A stretch of 64,000 nt of DNA from Microbacterium cremeum (GTDB taxonomy: Bacteria; Actinomycetota; Actinomycetes; Actinomycetales; Microbacteriaceae): positions 3,410,001 through 3,474,000 of the forward strand of contig NZ_CP063812.1 of NCBI RefSeq assembly GCF_015277855.1. The letters run 5' to 3'. The position numbers and the translations under genes are program-made. Shown here piece by piece: positions 42,087 through 52,419 of this stretch. The notes beneath the pieces are model-generated. The model made no database searches and was not told the origin of the DNA. It saw nothing but the letters and a program-made list of their open reading frames with translations. Each line of letters opens with the position of its first letter. Within the stretch, counting starts at the first letter, position 1.

Positions 42087-42765
42087 GCGCCGGCCCCCTC
42101 TCCGGCCCCGTGCGACTGCGGCGGCGATGCCGTTGCGCGCCGCGATCCCAGAGCAATGCGGCGCCGACACCCCCGATGATCCCCGCCACTCCGATGGCTC
42201 CGAACGCGAGGAACTGGGTCGTGCGGGAGGGCGTGATGTGCTCGATCCTCCACGACAGTGGCTGGACCGACTGCGAGATGAGCTGGGACTTGCGGGTGCC
42301 GACGGTCTCCTGCAGCCGGGTGGCGGTCGCCAGGACTTCTTCGACGAGCGCAGTCCGGCGCTCGTTGACCGAGTCTTCCGAGCGCCCCACCACGCGCACC
42401 TCGATCGCCGCATTGGGATGATCGGTCACGAACTGGTTCCCCACATACGACATGAAGACCAGTTCGGCCTCGCGAAGGCCTGCACCGTAGAGTTGCGCCT
42501 CTTCCTCCGAGTAGTGCTTCGGCTCATGACCGCCGTTCACCTTGCGCGCCACCAGATCGGCGAAGGCGATCACGCTTTCATCGACGAATCCGCTCTCGGG
42601 CGCGATGCGCGCCGCTCCTGGCCAGCGGAACTCGACCACCGTACGTGTCGAGTGGATGCCGCCGTCCTGCAGAAGGAGGATCGCGAGGAGGGTCGCAAGC
42701 CCGAGGGCCGCCACGGACGTGTACCACCGCCGCGCGACGACGCCAAGGATCTCGCGCACTGTCAC
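42073..42765 (-). CDS. Wzz-like chain-length/co-polymerase protein
   Basis: This 230-residue protein shares the layout of the next gene: helix at about residues 17-33 (VAALGLATLLAILLLQ), outside domain, helix at about 185-206 (FLAFGAIGVAGIIGGVGAAL), and a basic tail (RRRSRTG). The start RREILG-like MTVREILGVVARRWYTS matches the Wzz-type N-terminus. Two adjacent distinct co-polymerase-like proteins may form a hetero-oligomer. It is the first gene of its three-gene block. Confidence 0.75.
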   Translation of the reverse strand: MTVREILGVVARRWYTSVAALGLATLLAILLLQDGGIHSTRTVVEFRWPGAARIAPESGFVDESVIAFADLVARKVNGGHEPKHYSEEEAQLYGAGLREAELVFMSYVGNQFVTDHPNAAIEVRVVGRSEDSVNERRTALVEEVLATATRLQETVGTRKSQLISQSVQPLSWRIEHITPSRTTQFLAFGAIGVAGIIGGVGAALLWDRGAQRHRRRSRTGPERGPAHETR

Positions 42766-42891
42766 GGTCTGCCTCCTCTTCGCGGCAGGCGGGCCCCCAG
42801 TGGCCGCACAGGTGACAGGCTACCCCGCGAAACCCCGGCGCCGGTGGGATTCGCAGGGAGGCGGAGTCGCCCGACGCGCGGCGCGCGCGCG

Positions 42892-44484
<1,593 letters not shown>

Positions 44485-44549
44485 AGCACATCCAGGGGGA
44501 GCTTGTGGGGAGGCTTAGCGAGCCTACGAGGCCGCCCGGCCCCCGCCCC

Positions 44550-44594
44550 GCCATATGAGCGACATCTAATGCCGTATGAGAGGTGCCTCATGGC
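44550..44594. promoter_or_regulatory. Inverted repeat in the divergent region of the DUF4082 and glycosyltransferase genes
   Basis: GCCATATGAG (44550-44559) and CTCATGGC (44587-44594) form an imperfect inverted repeat around an AT-richer core holding TATGAG twice. It lies 66-110 bases from the DUF4082 start within a 233-base gap. A TACACT -10-like hexamer (44669-44674) and the 12-bp palindrome TCTGGGCCCAGA (44674-44685) lie nearer the glycosyltransferase. Confidence 0.35.
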
Positions 44595-44717
44595 CGCGCC
44601 ATCGCGATGATGGGTGCCGGCAGCGGTGCGGCGACCCTGCGGGTCTGGGCGCCGTCCCGGCCGGCGAGTACACTCTGGGCCCAGATACTTGGCGCTGCTT
44701 CCCCGCGGGGGTGATCG

Positions 44718-45938
44718 ATGCCAGAGTCCGACCGAGCCTGGAGGACACCCACCTCGATCGTGTGCGTCTACAACGATCCCGAGGTGCTGGGCAGCTGCCT
44801 CGCGCGATCGATCAGTGCGGGACTTCACTCCGCCCCGCAGACTGAGCTCATCGCCGTCGACAACCGGGGCAACCCCTTCCCGGGCGCCGGGGCGGCGCTC
44901 AATCACGGAGCCCGGCAGGCGCGAAACGACGTCGTCGTCTTCGTCCATCAGGACGTCGTGCTGCATTCCCTCGTCGCTCTCGAGGAGGCGGCGGGAGTCC
45001 TGGTCGCAGATCCGGGCATCGGGATCGCGGGCGCGGTCGGCATCGATTCACGTCAGCGCGTCCTGGGCCGTATCCGGGATCGAGTCGTCGTGATCGGAGA
45101 GACCGTCAGCGGACCGCGCGATGTCGACTCGCTCGATGAAGTGCTCCTTCTCGTGCGCCGGGATCTGGTTCTGAAGGAACCGCTGAGCGAGGATCCGCTG
45201 CTCGCCTGGCACGCATATGGCGTCGAGTACTGCGCTCGTGCACGAAGTGCCGGTCTGCGTGCGGTCGCCCTCGACATCCCCCTCACCCACAACAGCCTCA
45301 CGACGAATCTCGACGCCCTCGATCTCGCCCATCAGCGCGTCGCGGACCTGTATCCGCGCCTCGTTCCAATCCGGACGACGTGCGGAACCATCTGGGGCGG
45401 CGAGGCGCCTCGCGGCGTCGGCCGCCGGCTGCGGCGCGTGCGAGGAGCGCGGGTGTGGTGGGGGGAGTCGCTCGAGGCGCGAGCACTGTCCCGCGTCGCC
45501 CCCTCCAGCCCGATCGTCCTCGCGGATGTGCGGATCCTCATCGACGAGATGCTCGCACGGGGCGAGATGAGGTCTCTGCGGGCACTCGACCTCGACACCG
45601 GCGACGGCGAACCCACGAGAGCGGACGGCATGAGCCGCCACGGCAGGCCCTTCGTCGTCGCGTCAGTCTCCACCGACGTCGCCCGAGAGGCCATCGGGCA
45701 CCGCGATCCGACGGAGCTCCTCCTCATCACGGCCGCAGATGCTCGCCGTCTCGCCGCCCTCGGACCGGTAGGGGACGTCCCGCACGTCGTCGGGCATTCA
45801 CGCGATACCGGCGTCTGGGTGCTGATCGGCGTTCCTGCCGCCAGACTCGCGCCACTGTGGTCACGCATCCGCAACCGGCCGTTCGCCGGGCTCATGCGGG
45901 TTCCGCGTGACGCGGTCTCCGCATCGAGCGGCCTGTGA
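44718..45938 (+). CDS. Glycosyltransferase family 2-like protein with extra C-terminal domain
   Basis: In this 406-residue protein the first 230 residues form a GT-A fold: TSIVCVYNDPEVLGSCLARS, then VVVFVHQDVVLHSLVAL in the DxD region, where HQD replaces DxD, and WHAYGVEYCARARSAGLRAV. The last 170 residues form a separate domain of unknown function (ELLLITAADARRLAALG). Its GTG-type junction with the next glycosyltransferase (GTGA) shows coupling. The donor and acceptor are unknown. Confidence 0.83.
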   Translation: MPESDRAWRTPTSIVCVYNDPEVLGSCLARSISAGLHSAPQTELIAVDNRGNPFPGAGAALNHGARQARNDVVVFVHQDVVLHSLVALEEAAGVLVADPGIGIAGAVGIDSRQRVLGRIRDRVVVIGETVSGPRDVDSLDEVLLLVRRDLVLKEPLSEDPLLAWHAYGVEYCARARSAGLRAVALDIPLTHNSLTTNLDALDLAHQRVADLYPRLVPIRTTCGTIWGGEAPRGVGRRLRRVRGARVWWGESLEARALSRVAPSSPIVLADVRILIDEMLARGEMRSLRALDLDTGDGEPTRADGMSRHGRPFVVASVSTDVAREAIGHRDPTELLLITAADARRLAALGPVGDVPHVVGHSRDTGVWVLIGVPAARLAPLWSRIRNRPFAGLMRVPRDAVSASSGL

Positions 45939-47347
45939 ACGGCCGTCTGCGCGTCGCGCGGGTCCACGCGCAGTTGGCGGCCAGGGGCTACGGTGCCCTC
46001 GTCACGCTCACCGACCTGCTGCCGCCACGCATCCGGTACGGATACGTGCACAGGATCACAGCGAAGGTCCTCCGTCGGCCCCTACCGGTTCTCCCATCTC
46101 CCGCGACCGGATCGAGCCCGCTTGCCCACCCAGGCGACCCTGAGCCTTTCGCCGACCTCACGTGTGCGCTGGCCACCGACGGGCTGGAGATCGGCGGCAT
46201 CGGCTTCGTCATCGAGGAACTCGCTGTGCGACTTCCTGCGGCGAAGGTGCATCCCGTCGTCGTGTGTCGTGGTGAGGGCCCCCGGGCCGCGCGACTGCGC
46301 GCGGACGGGATCGAAGTGCGCCCCGTCGCCACCTCCGGAGAGGCCGCTGCGGCACTCCGCGACGTCGACGTGATCGCTCTTCACAGTGCGCCCGCCTTTG
46401 TCGAAACGGCGGCGATCGAAAGCGGCCTGCCCCTGGTGACCGCCATGCACAACACCGAGATCCACTTCACACGCCGGCGCTGGACTGCGTTCCGCGCGCT
46501 GATCCGCCGGTCAGAGGTGGGCGTCGCGGTGAGCGAGACGGTGCGCGAGTTCCACGCCCGCCACGTCCCCGGGCCAGACGCCCGGAGGTTCCGCGTCGTC
46601 CCGAACGGAGTCCCGGGATCCGCGCCGGCAACCGACGGCGACCGCGCGGCGGCGCGCGACGCCCTTGCCGGTGTGCTCGGAGTGCCGCTCGGAGACGACA
46701 TCGTGTTCGTCTGCCTCGCTCGGTACGACTCGCAGAAGAACGTGGCCGGCACCGTCGCGTCGTTCGTCTATGCGCTCGAGAACGGGCTCGCCGGTGTGCG
46801 CTTCGTCTTCGCCGGTGACCCGTCGGACTGGGTCGAGGTCCGGCGTGCCGACGCGATCCGGCGCTGCAGCCCACAGGGCGACCGGGTTCATCTGCTGGCC
46901 AACTCGCACGCGCGCACACTGCTTCTGGCAGCCGATGCCTTCCTGCTGAACTCGTTCTTCGAGGGCTGGGCGGTTGCGGCCACCGAGGCGGCCGCCACAG
47001 GCCTGCCGCTTGTTCTCAGCGAAGTGGGGGGCGGTGCAGAGCTCGTCTCCTTCGATGCGACTCGGTCCGTGCTCATCCCGAACGCGGTGGGCGAGGCTGC
47101 GGCAGTCACCGACGCGCGCGTCCGCGCCGCCCGCCGTCGCTCACGACGACAGTCGAACCGTGGTGCGTTCGCCGAGGCCCTCTCGGTGGTCGCCCATCGC
47201 GTCCGCGCCGACCCGACGCGCCGAGTGCCCCCGGCGATCCTCACGAGCGTCGCCGACATGGTGCAGGGTCACGCGGCCGCGATCAGGCTCGCCGGCGCTC
47301 GACGAACTCAGCCAGAGATCCGACCGTCTCGAACACCTCCTCCGTGA
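45935..47347 (+). CDS. Glycosyltransferase family 4
   Basis: This 470-residue GT-B enzyme has an N-terminal domain with LEIGGIGFVIEELAVRL and a C-terminal donor-binding domain with FVCLARYDSQKNVAGTVASF and the glycine-rich/acidic FFEGWAVAATEAAATGLPLV (the E-x7-E motif). It is predicted to add a sugar to the repeat unit. The last 65 bases overlap, tail to tail, the acyl carrier protein gene on the other strand, so its C-terminal peptide (RRTQPEIRPSRTPPP) is probably dispensable. Confidence 0.9.
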   Translation: MNGRLRVARVHAQLAARGYGALVTLTDLLPPRIRYGYVHRITAKVLRRPLPVLPSPATGSSPLAHPGDPEPFADLTCALATDGLEIGGIGFVIEELAVRLPAAKVHPVVVCRGEGPRAARLRADGIEVRPVATSGEAAAALRDVDVIALHSAPAFVETAAIESGLPLVTAMHNTEIHFTRRRWTAFRALIRRSEVGVAVSETVREFHARHVPGPDARRFRVVPNGVPGSAPATDGDRAAARDALAGVLGVPLGDDIVFVCLARYDSQKNVAGTVASFVYALENGLAGVRFVFAGDPSDWVEVRRADAIRRCSPQGDRVHLLANSHARTLLLAADAFLLNSFFEGWAVAATEAAATGLPLVLSEVGGGAELVSFDATRSVLIPNAVGEAAAVTDARVRAARRRSRRQSNRGAFAEALSVVAHRVRADPTRRVPPAILTSVADMVQGHAAAIRLAGARRTQPEIRPSRTPPP

Positions 47348-47543
47348 AGTCCTCGTCGGCCATCACGAACCCGAACTCCTCTTCGAGCGAGGCGGCGAGT
47401 TCGAGCAACGCGAGCGAGTCCAGCTCGGGCATGCTGCCGAAGAGCGGCGTCGCGGCGTCCAGAGTGTCGGCGCGATCCGAGATCTCCAGTGTCCTCACGA
47501 CGACAGCCTTGACGCTGTCGAGGGTGTCGCTGCTGATGTTCAT
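47283..47543 (-). CDS. Acyl carrier protein
   Basis: This 86-residue acidic protein has the phosphopantetheine site PELDSLALLELAASLEEEFG, the attachment serine being residue 43 in DSL, with the usual helix II acidic surface after it. It is the last gene of the leftward operon, 34 bases after the PLP decarboxylase. Together with the AMP ligase and the decarboxylase it suggests that an amino acid is loaded on this carrier, decarboxylated there and passed on. It is more specialised than the fatty-acid carrier, which would lie elsewhere. The ATG at 47543 follows GAAGAGGA. Confidence 0.9.
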   Translation of the reverse strand: MNISSDTLDSVKAVVVRTLEISDRADTLDAATPLFGSMPELDSLALLELAASLEEEFGFVMADEDFTEEVFETVGSLAEFVERRRA

Positions 47544-47577
47544 ATCCTCTTCCCCCGTAGTTCGACCAGATCGGCGG

Positions 47578-48795
47578 TCATACGAGCACCTCCGGCGGCG
47601 CAGGATGGCTGAGAAAAGCCGTGGGACTCGCCGTGAGACCGTAGGCACCGGCCTGGAACAGCACGATCAGGTCGTCCACCTCGGCGCGCGGGAGATGCAC
47701 CCCGTTTCCCAGCAGATCCAGCGGTGTGCACAGGCAGCCCACCACCTGCACCGACTCGACGTCGGCGGAGTCCCATCGATCCGCCACTGCGATCGGATAG
47801 TTGCGCCTGATCACCTGCCCGAAGTTCCCCGAGGCCGCCATCTGGTGGTGCATGCCACCGTCGACGACGAGGAAGATCTTGCCTCGCGACACCTTCCGGT
47901 CCACGACACGGGTGACGTAGACCCCGCACTCGCCCACGATGTATCGACCCAGCTCGAGAACGACGCGCGCGTCCGGCAGCGCGGGCCGGATGCGGTGACG
48001 AAGCAGGTTCTCCAGGTTCGCGCCCACGGCGTGCAGATCCAGTGGATCGTCGTTCTCGTAGTAAGGGATGCCGAGCCCCCCGCCGAGGTTCAGGTACGAC
48101 ACCGCAGAGCCGGCCTCCTCGGAGAGTGCGAGCAGCAGATCGACCGTCTTGACCTGCGCGTCGAGGATGATCTCGGTGTGCAGATTCTGCGAGCCGGCGA
48201 ACACGTGGAAGCCGAGCAGGTCGACATCTGCCTGCTCGAGTCGTCGGATCAAGGACGGCACGTTCTCCGCATCGACGCCGAACTGCTGAGCGCCCCCGCC
48301 CATCCGCATGCCGGACCCCTTCACCTCGAAGTCCGGATTCACGCGAATGGCCACCTGAGGACGGACACCGACCTCCTCGCCGGCCTTCACGACGCGGTCG
48401 GCCTCCATCGGGGACTCCAGCTCGATGATCACCCCGGCCGCGACGGCCTGCGAAAGCTCGGCGTTCGACTTCCCCGGCCCCGCGAAGCTGATGGCGCCCG
48501 CGCCGATCGGGGTATCCAGCGCGAGCTTCATCTCGGCCCCTGACGCGACGTCGAGCGAGTCGACCACCCCGCTGAGGTGCTGCACGACCGCGGGCATCGG
48601 GTTGGCCTTGACCGCATAGCTGAGTTCGAGATCGTCGGGAAGCTCTGCGCGCAGGAGAGCGACCCGCTCGCTGAGTGCCGCGCGGTCGTAGGCGAAGAAC
48701 GGCGTACTGCCGACGCGCCGCGCGAGGCGCTCGATCGGCAGCCCGCCGAGCAGCATGCCGCCGTCGCGGGTCTGAAAACGAGGTCGATACGCCAC
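47578..48795 (-). CDS. PLP-dependent decarboxylase, fold type III (exosortase-A-associated / BtrK-like)
   Basis: This 405-residue enzyme of the alanine-racemase-like/DAP-ODC family has the Schiff-base lysine in YAVKANPM (Lys63), the glycine loop in LNLGGGLGIPYYE, and the C-terminal cysteine and acid in GCLCTPLDLL. The sequence resembles the decarboxylases found with exosortase-A loci and the butirosin enzyme BtrK, which decarboxylates an amino acid bound to a carrier protein. It sits between a GNAT gene and a carrier-protein gene. Free-substrate activity (diaminopimelate, ornithine) is possible but less consistent with the neighbours. GTG 48795 follows GGAAGG. Confidence 0.88.
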   Translation of the reverse strand: MAYRPRFQTRDGGMLLGGLPIERLARRVGSTPFFAYDRAALSERVALLRAELPDDLELSYAVKANPMPAVVQHLSGVVDSLDVASGAEMKLALDTPIGAGAISFAGPGKSNAELSQAVAAGVIIELESPMEADRVVKAGEEVGVRPQVAIRVNPDFEVKGSGMRMGGGAQQFGVDAENVPSLIRRLEQADVDLLGFHVFAGSQNLHTEIILDAQVKTVDLLLALSEEAGSAVSYLNLGGGLGIPYYENDDPLDLHAVGANLENLLRHRIRPALPDARVVLELGRYIVGECGVYVTRVVDRKVSRGKIFLVVDGGMHHQMAASGNFGQVIRRNYPIAVADRWDSADVESVQVVGCLCTPLDLLGNGVHLPRAEVDDLIVLFQAGAYGLTASPTAFLSHPAPPEVLV

Positions 48796-48843
48796 TGCCG
48801 CTTCACCTTCCTTCCCGGGACGCGACGCGACGCGCGCCTGCGG

Positions 48844-49698
48844 CTACCACTGAAGGCATGTCAGCTCGCTGTAGAGGTAGTCGATGTCGTCAGGAGTCAA
48901 GGTGTCGCTCTTGTACATCTTCGGCCGGGACCGGCCGAGCACGATCGACCCTCGGGGTGGCCCGCCTCCTACACGGCACTCCAGCAGCGTCGCAGCGGCG
49001 CCGTGGTGCAGAAGCAGGTGGCTCCCCAGGGGACGGATCAGACGCTGGAACAGCGGTCTGTTCCCGACGTACAGGATCGATGCGAACGCGCGGACGCGTT
49101 TGCGGCGATCCTTGCGGAAGATGACGTAACAGCGGTCCTCGCCCGAGAGCAGCAGCAGGTGTCGCGCGGCACTGGTTGTGCGGTGGTCGTCGTAGATCCT
49201 CCGCTCGGTGCCCGTCAGCACGCGTTCCAGCAGGGCCGGCTCACTGCTGATCCGGGTGCCGGGCGGTGTCCGCCACGGGAGATTGAGGATGAGTGCCGTA
49301 GTGGTGTCGAGGTCGGTGAAGCTGAGCTTCCGGTTCAGCGCCACCACGTTGCCGCTGGGCGAGAAGTCGGTGAAGTGGTACCCGCGCTGGCGCAGGAGGG
49401 CCATGAGAAGCCGCAGACCTTGTGCGCGGTGGCCCTCGTCCACGCACCACGCGCCGAGATTGCAGAACCTCTCGGTCGTGCCTCCGATCGTGCGATCGGA
49501 GTAGTACGCCAGGTACGCGCCTACGACCTCGCCGTCGCTCCGGAGGAAGTAGCCGTGATTCGGCGCCGACACCGTCCACGGGACGTGCAGCGCATCGGCC
49601 CACGCTGCGGCGCTGACCCGTCCGTTGAGCTTCTCGTGCAGGAACTTCCCCACGGCGGGCAGGTCAGCCGCAGTGATGGGACTCAGCTCGGCCGGCAT
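48844..49698 (-). CDS. GNAT-family acyltransferase-like protein
   Basis: This 284-residue protein has an N-terminal GNAT domain (about 5-140): GEVVGAYLAYYSDR forms the central strands, LGAWCVDEGHRAQGLRLLMA covers the acyl-CoA binding loop, and SPSGNVVALNRKLSF the last helix. The rest (150-284), with RHLLLLSGEDRCYVIFRK, resembles a second GNAT-like half. In this operon it is the most likely transferase to move the carrier-bound acyl group onto a sugar or lipid-linked intermediate. That is inferred from context. The start ATG is four bases from the ligase stop. Confidence 0.78.
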   Translation of the reverse strand: MPAELSPITAADLPAVGKFLHEKLNGRVSAAAWADALHVPWTVSAPNHGYFLRSDGEVVGAYLAYYSDRTIGGTTERFCNLGAWCVDEGHRAQGLRLLMALLRQRGYHFTDFSPSGNVVALNRKLSFTDLDTTTALILNLPWRTPPGTRISSEPALLERVLTGTERRIYDDHRTTSAARHLLLLSGEDRCYVIFRKDRRKRVRAFASILYVGNRPLFQRLIRPLGSHLLLHHGAAATLLECRVGGGPPRGSIVLGRSRPKMYKSDTLTPDDIDYLYSELTCLQW

Positions 49699-49701
49699 TC
49701 G

Positions 49702-51105
49702 TCACCCCTCCCCTCGCGACGACAGGGACTCGGCGAGCGCGGCAGCCGCCGACTGGTCCACCTTCCCGTTGGCGAGCCGGGGAAGTCGGGGGACGGCGAT
49801 CACCCCATCGGGGACAGACTCCGGGCGCAGCGACGAGATCAGCTCTCGCCGGAGTCCGTCGGTCTGCGTCCTCTCCCCTTCGACCAGGCTCAGCAGCTCG
49901 CCTGAGCGCGTCGTGACCGTGAACGAGAGAACGGCCCTCGCGTCTCGCAGGGCGCGATCGATGGCATCCAGCTCGACGAAGCTTCCGTTGCGCTTGACGC
50001 GTCGTCCCGTCCGGCCGAGACAGAAGAGGTTGTCCCCGTCCCAGGCGCCGATGTCTCCCGTCACGACGGTGTTCGGTTCCTCCCAACGGGGGTAGTCGGG
50101 GGCGGCGCCGAACAGGTAGCCCCGAGGCAGATGCCGCGAGCTGATGGTCAGCATGCGGTCGGGCTCGGTTCCGACGAGCCCGGCGCTCCAGCGACCGACG
50201 CGCCCGCGGCCGATCGGCGCGCATCCCCCCACGGAGGCCACCTCCTCCGACGGGATCAGTCGCGCAGCGCTGGCGAAACCGACCGTCTCGCTCGTGCCGT
50301 ACGTGTTGATGACGGTCGGGACGCCGAGGGCGAAGGCTTGATCCACGTGCGCGATGTGGAGGCGGTCTCCACCGGAGCCCCACACGCGCAGCGGGAGTCC
50401 GTCCGGAGGACGTCGCTCGGCCGACGCGAGTTCGATGAACCGCGGGGCGAGCCGCACGTGCGTCGCCGCGACGCGTTCGATGAAGCGCAGGGGCCGGAGC
50501 TGGTCGCTCAGGGCGCCGGAGAGGTGGATCGCGGCGCCGCTGGCCAGGGCCACCAGCAGGTTGGTCATCGCCATGTCGTACGCCGGGTGAGAGACCTCGG
50601 CCCAGGCGGCGTCGCGGTCCAGCTCGAGCGCTTGCGCGCCGGCGGGAACGAACGCGGCGATGGCGGCCCAGGACGCCAGGACGCCCTTGGGTGCCCCTCC
50701 GGTGGAGCCGGAGGACCTCGCGACATAGCCGGGCTCGGCGATCGCGACGGCGGTGGCATCCTGTCCGGCTGACCGTCGAAGCCCGCGGACGGTCACCGTC
50801 ACGTCCGGCCGCAGTGCGGCGAGCACAGCCGCGTGTCGATCCGGGTCGACCGCCGGGTCGAGGAAACAGATGGAGTAGTTCCCCAGTATCGCGGCGACCA
50901 GGCTCACGAGGCAGTCGGTGGACAGCGGCAGGCAGATCGCCACCACCGGCGAGGGACGCCTGGCGTCCCCTCGGATCCTCGCGGCCTCCGCCCTGGCGGC
51001 CGCCACGAGTTCCGCGTGTGTGAGGCCGCCCCGGGTGTCGGTGACGGCGAGCACGTGCGGGCTCTGCGTTCGCGCGGCGAGCAGCATCTCCGCGAAAGCG
51101 TTCAT
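49702..51105 (-). CDS. AMP-forming acyl/aminoacyl ligase (adenylation enzyme)
   Basis: This 467-residue ANL-superfamily enzyme has the P-loop SSGSTGGAPKG at residues 131-141, YGTSETVG (A5), TGDIGAWDGD (A7), GRTGRRVKRNGSFVELD (A8), and LPRLANGKVD with the catalytic lysine (A10). It is shorter than typical acyl-CoA ligases (500-560) and nearer to DltA-type aminoacyl carrier ligases. It should activate an acid, perhaps an amino acid, and load it on the carrier protein of the same operon. AGGAGG eight bases before the ATG is a strong ribosome site. Confidence 0.9.
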   Translation of the reverse strand: MNAFAEMLLAARTQSPHVLAVTDTRGGLTHAELVAAARAEAARIRGDARRPSPVVAICLPLSTDCLVSLVAAILGNYSICFLDPAVDPDRHAAVLAALRPDVTVTVRGLRRSAGQDATAVAIAEPGYVARSSGSTGGAPKGVLASWAAIAAFVPAGAQALELDRDAAWAEVSHPAYDMAMTNLLVALASGAAIHLSGALSDQLRPLRFIERVAATHVRLAPRFIELASAERRPPDGLPLRVWGSGGDRLHIAHVDQAFALGVPTVINTYGTSETVGFASAARLIPSEEVASVGGCAPIGRGRVGRWSAGLVGTEPDRMLTISSRHLPRGYLFGAAPDYPRWEEPNTVVTGDIGAWDGDNLFCLGRTGRRVKRNGSFVELDAIDRALRDARAVLSFTVTTRSGELLSLVEGERTQTDGLRRELISSLRPESVPDGVIAVPRLPRLANGKVDQSAAAALAESLSSRGEG

Positions 51106-51129
51106 GCGACGACCTCCTCCGGCTTCTCG

Positions 51130-52419
51130 TCAGCGCGTCACGGGCGCAAACTGCGGCCAGTGACGGGCGGGGGTGTTGGCGTCGAGCACGGGGATCCCCG
51201 ATGATTCGACGAAGCGGCCGGGAGGGCGGTCGGAGCCCAGGATGATTCCGTCCACCCCCTCGACCGCAGCGGCGCGCGAGTCGAACAGCAGCTTCTCGAG
51301 ATGCGGCAGCCGAAGGCGGATGTACGACTCGTTGCTCCCCACCAGCTCCGCGGGATTCACGACCGCGTCGTAGATGTGCACCTCGACGCCCTTGCCGGTC
51401 AGCGTCTCGGCGATATCGACGTAGGGGCTCTCCCGCAGGTCGTCGGTGCCGGTCTTGAACGCCAGGCCGAGGAGCGCCACCCGTCGCCATCCCAGCAGGA
51501 GGACGTGGTCCACGACTCGCCGTGTGTGTGACGAGTTGCTGGCGAGCAGGCTCTCCAACAGCGGAGCATCGACATCCGCGCGTCGAGCCGCGTAGGTCAG
51601 CGCCCGAACGTCCTTCGGCAGACATGATCCTCCGAACGATGCCCCCGGCCGGAGGTATCGCTCCGAGACGTTCAGGACCCTGTCCTCGACGAACACGGCC
51701 ATCAGTGTGTCCGCATCGACACCGTAGGCGTCGGCGAATCGCGCGATCTCGTTCGCAAATGCGATCTTCACGGCGTGGAAGGCGTTGCTGGCGTACTTGA
51801 TGGACTCCGCCGTGGCGATCGTGACATGGCGGATCGGTGCGCCGACGGACTCGAACAGTGCGACGACGGAGGCGAAGGTGACGTCGTCGTCTGTCCCGAT
51901 GATGGTGAACGGGGGATGCCGGAAGTCCTCGATCGCCGTCGACTCCCGAAGGAACTCGGGACAATAGGCCACGCCGTAGCGCCCGCCGTTGCGTACGGGC
52001 AGGTGCGACTCGATGAGCCGCTCGGTGGTGCCGGGCAGGAGCGTGCTCCGGATGATGACCGTCAGACGACCCGCATCAGGATTTCCGTCGAGGAACTCCG
52101 CGATCTCCCTCAGCACAGTTTCGACGAACTCGGTGACCAGCGAGCCGTTCGGTGCGGACGGTGTGCCGACGCAGATGACGGCCGCCTCAGCGCCGGTCAG
52201 GGCGATCGCGACGTCCGTCGTTGCTGTCAGACGACCGGATTCGACCACGCTGCGCGTCAGGCCGTCCAGGCCCGGCTCCGCGAGCGGCGCGTGGCCCTGA
52301 AGGATGGCGTGGACCTTCGCCTGCGAGAGGTCGACGCCGACGACCTCGTGCCCGGCGTCGGCCAGGCAGGACGCGGTCACGCTCCCCACATAGCCGAGCC
52401 CGAATACTGCTACTCTCAC
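51130..52419 (-). CDS. Nucleotide-sugar 6-dehydrogenase, GDP-mannose dehydrogenase-like
   Basis: This 429-residue enzyme oxidises a nucleotide sugar to the uronate in two NAD-dependent steps. Its marks are VAVFGLGYVGSVTASCLADA (Rossmann), CPEFLRESTAIEDF, the catalytic cysteine in FGGSCLPKDVRAL, and LAFKTGTDDLRESPYVDIAE. The last phrase and the (N/S)xxYI...PHLEKLL ending are closer to AlgD-type GDP-mannose than to UDP-glucose dehydrogenases. The product would make the polymer acidic. GTG 52419 overlaps the preceding glycosyltransferase stop as GTGA. Confidence 0.88.
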   Translation of the reverse strand: MRVAVFGLGYVGSVTASCLADAGHEVVGVDLSQAKVHAILQGHAPLAEPGLDGLTRSVVESGRLTATTDVAIALTGAEAAVICVGTPSAPNGSLVTEFVETVLREIAEFLDGNPDAGRLTVIIRSTLLPGTTERLIESHLPVRNGGRYGVAYCPEFLRESTAIEDFRHPPFTIIGTDDDVTFASVVALFESVGAPIRHVTIATAESIKYASNAFHAVKIAFANEIARFADAYGVDADTLMAVFVEDRVLNVSERYLRPGASFGGSCLPKDVRALTYAARRADVDAPLLESLLASNSSHTRRVVDHVLLLGWRRVALLGLAFKTGTDDLRESPYVDIAETLTGKGVEVHIYDAVVNPAELVGSNESYIRLRLPHLEKLLFDSRAAAVEGVDGIILGSDRPPGRFVESSGIPVLDANTPARHWPQFAPVTR

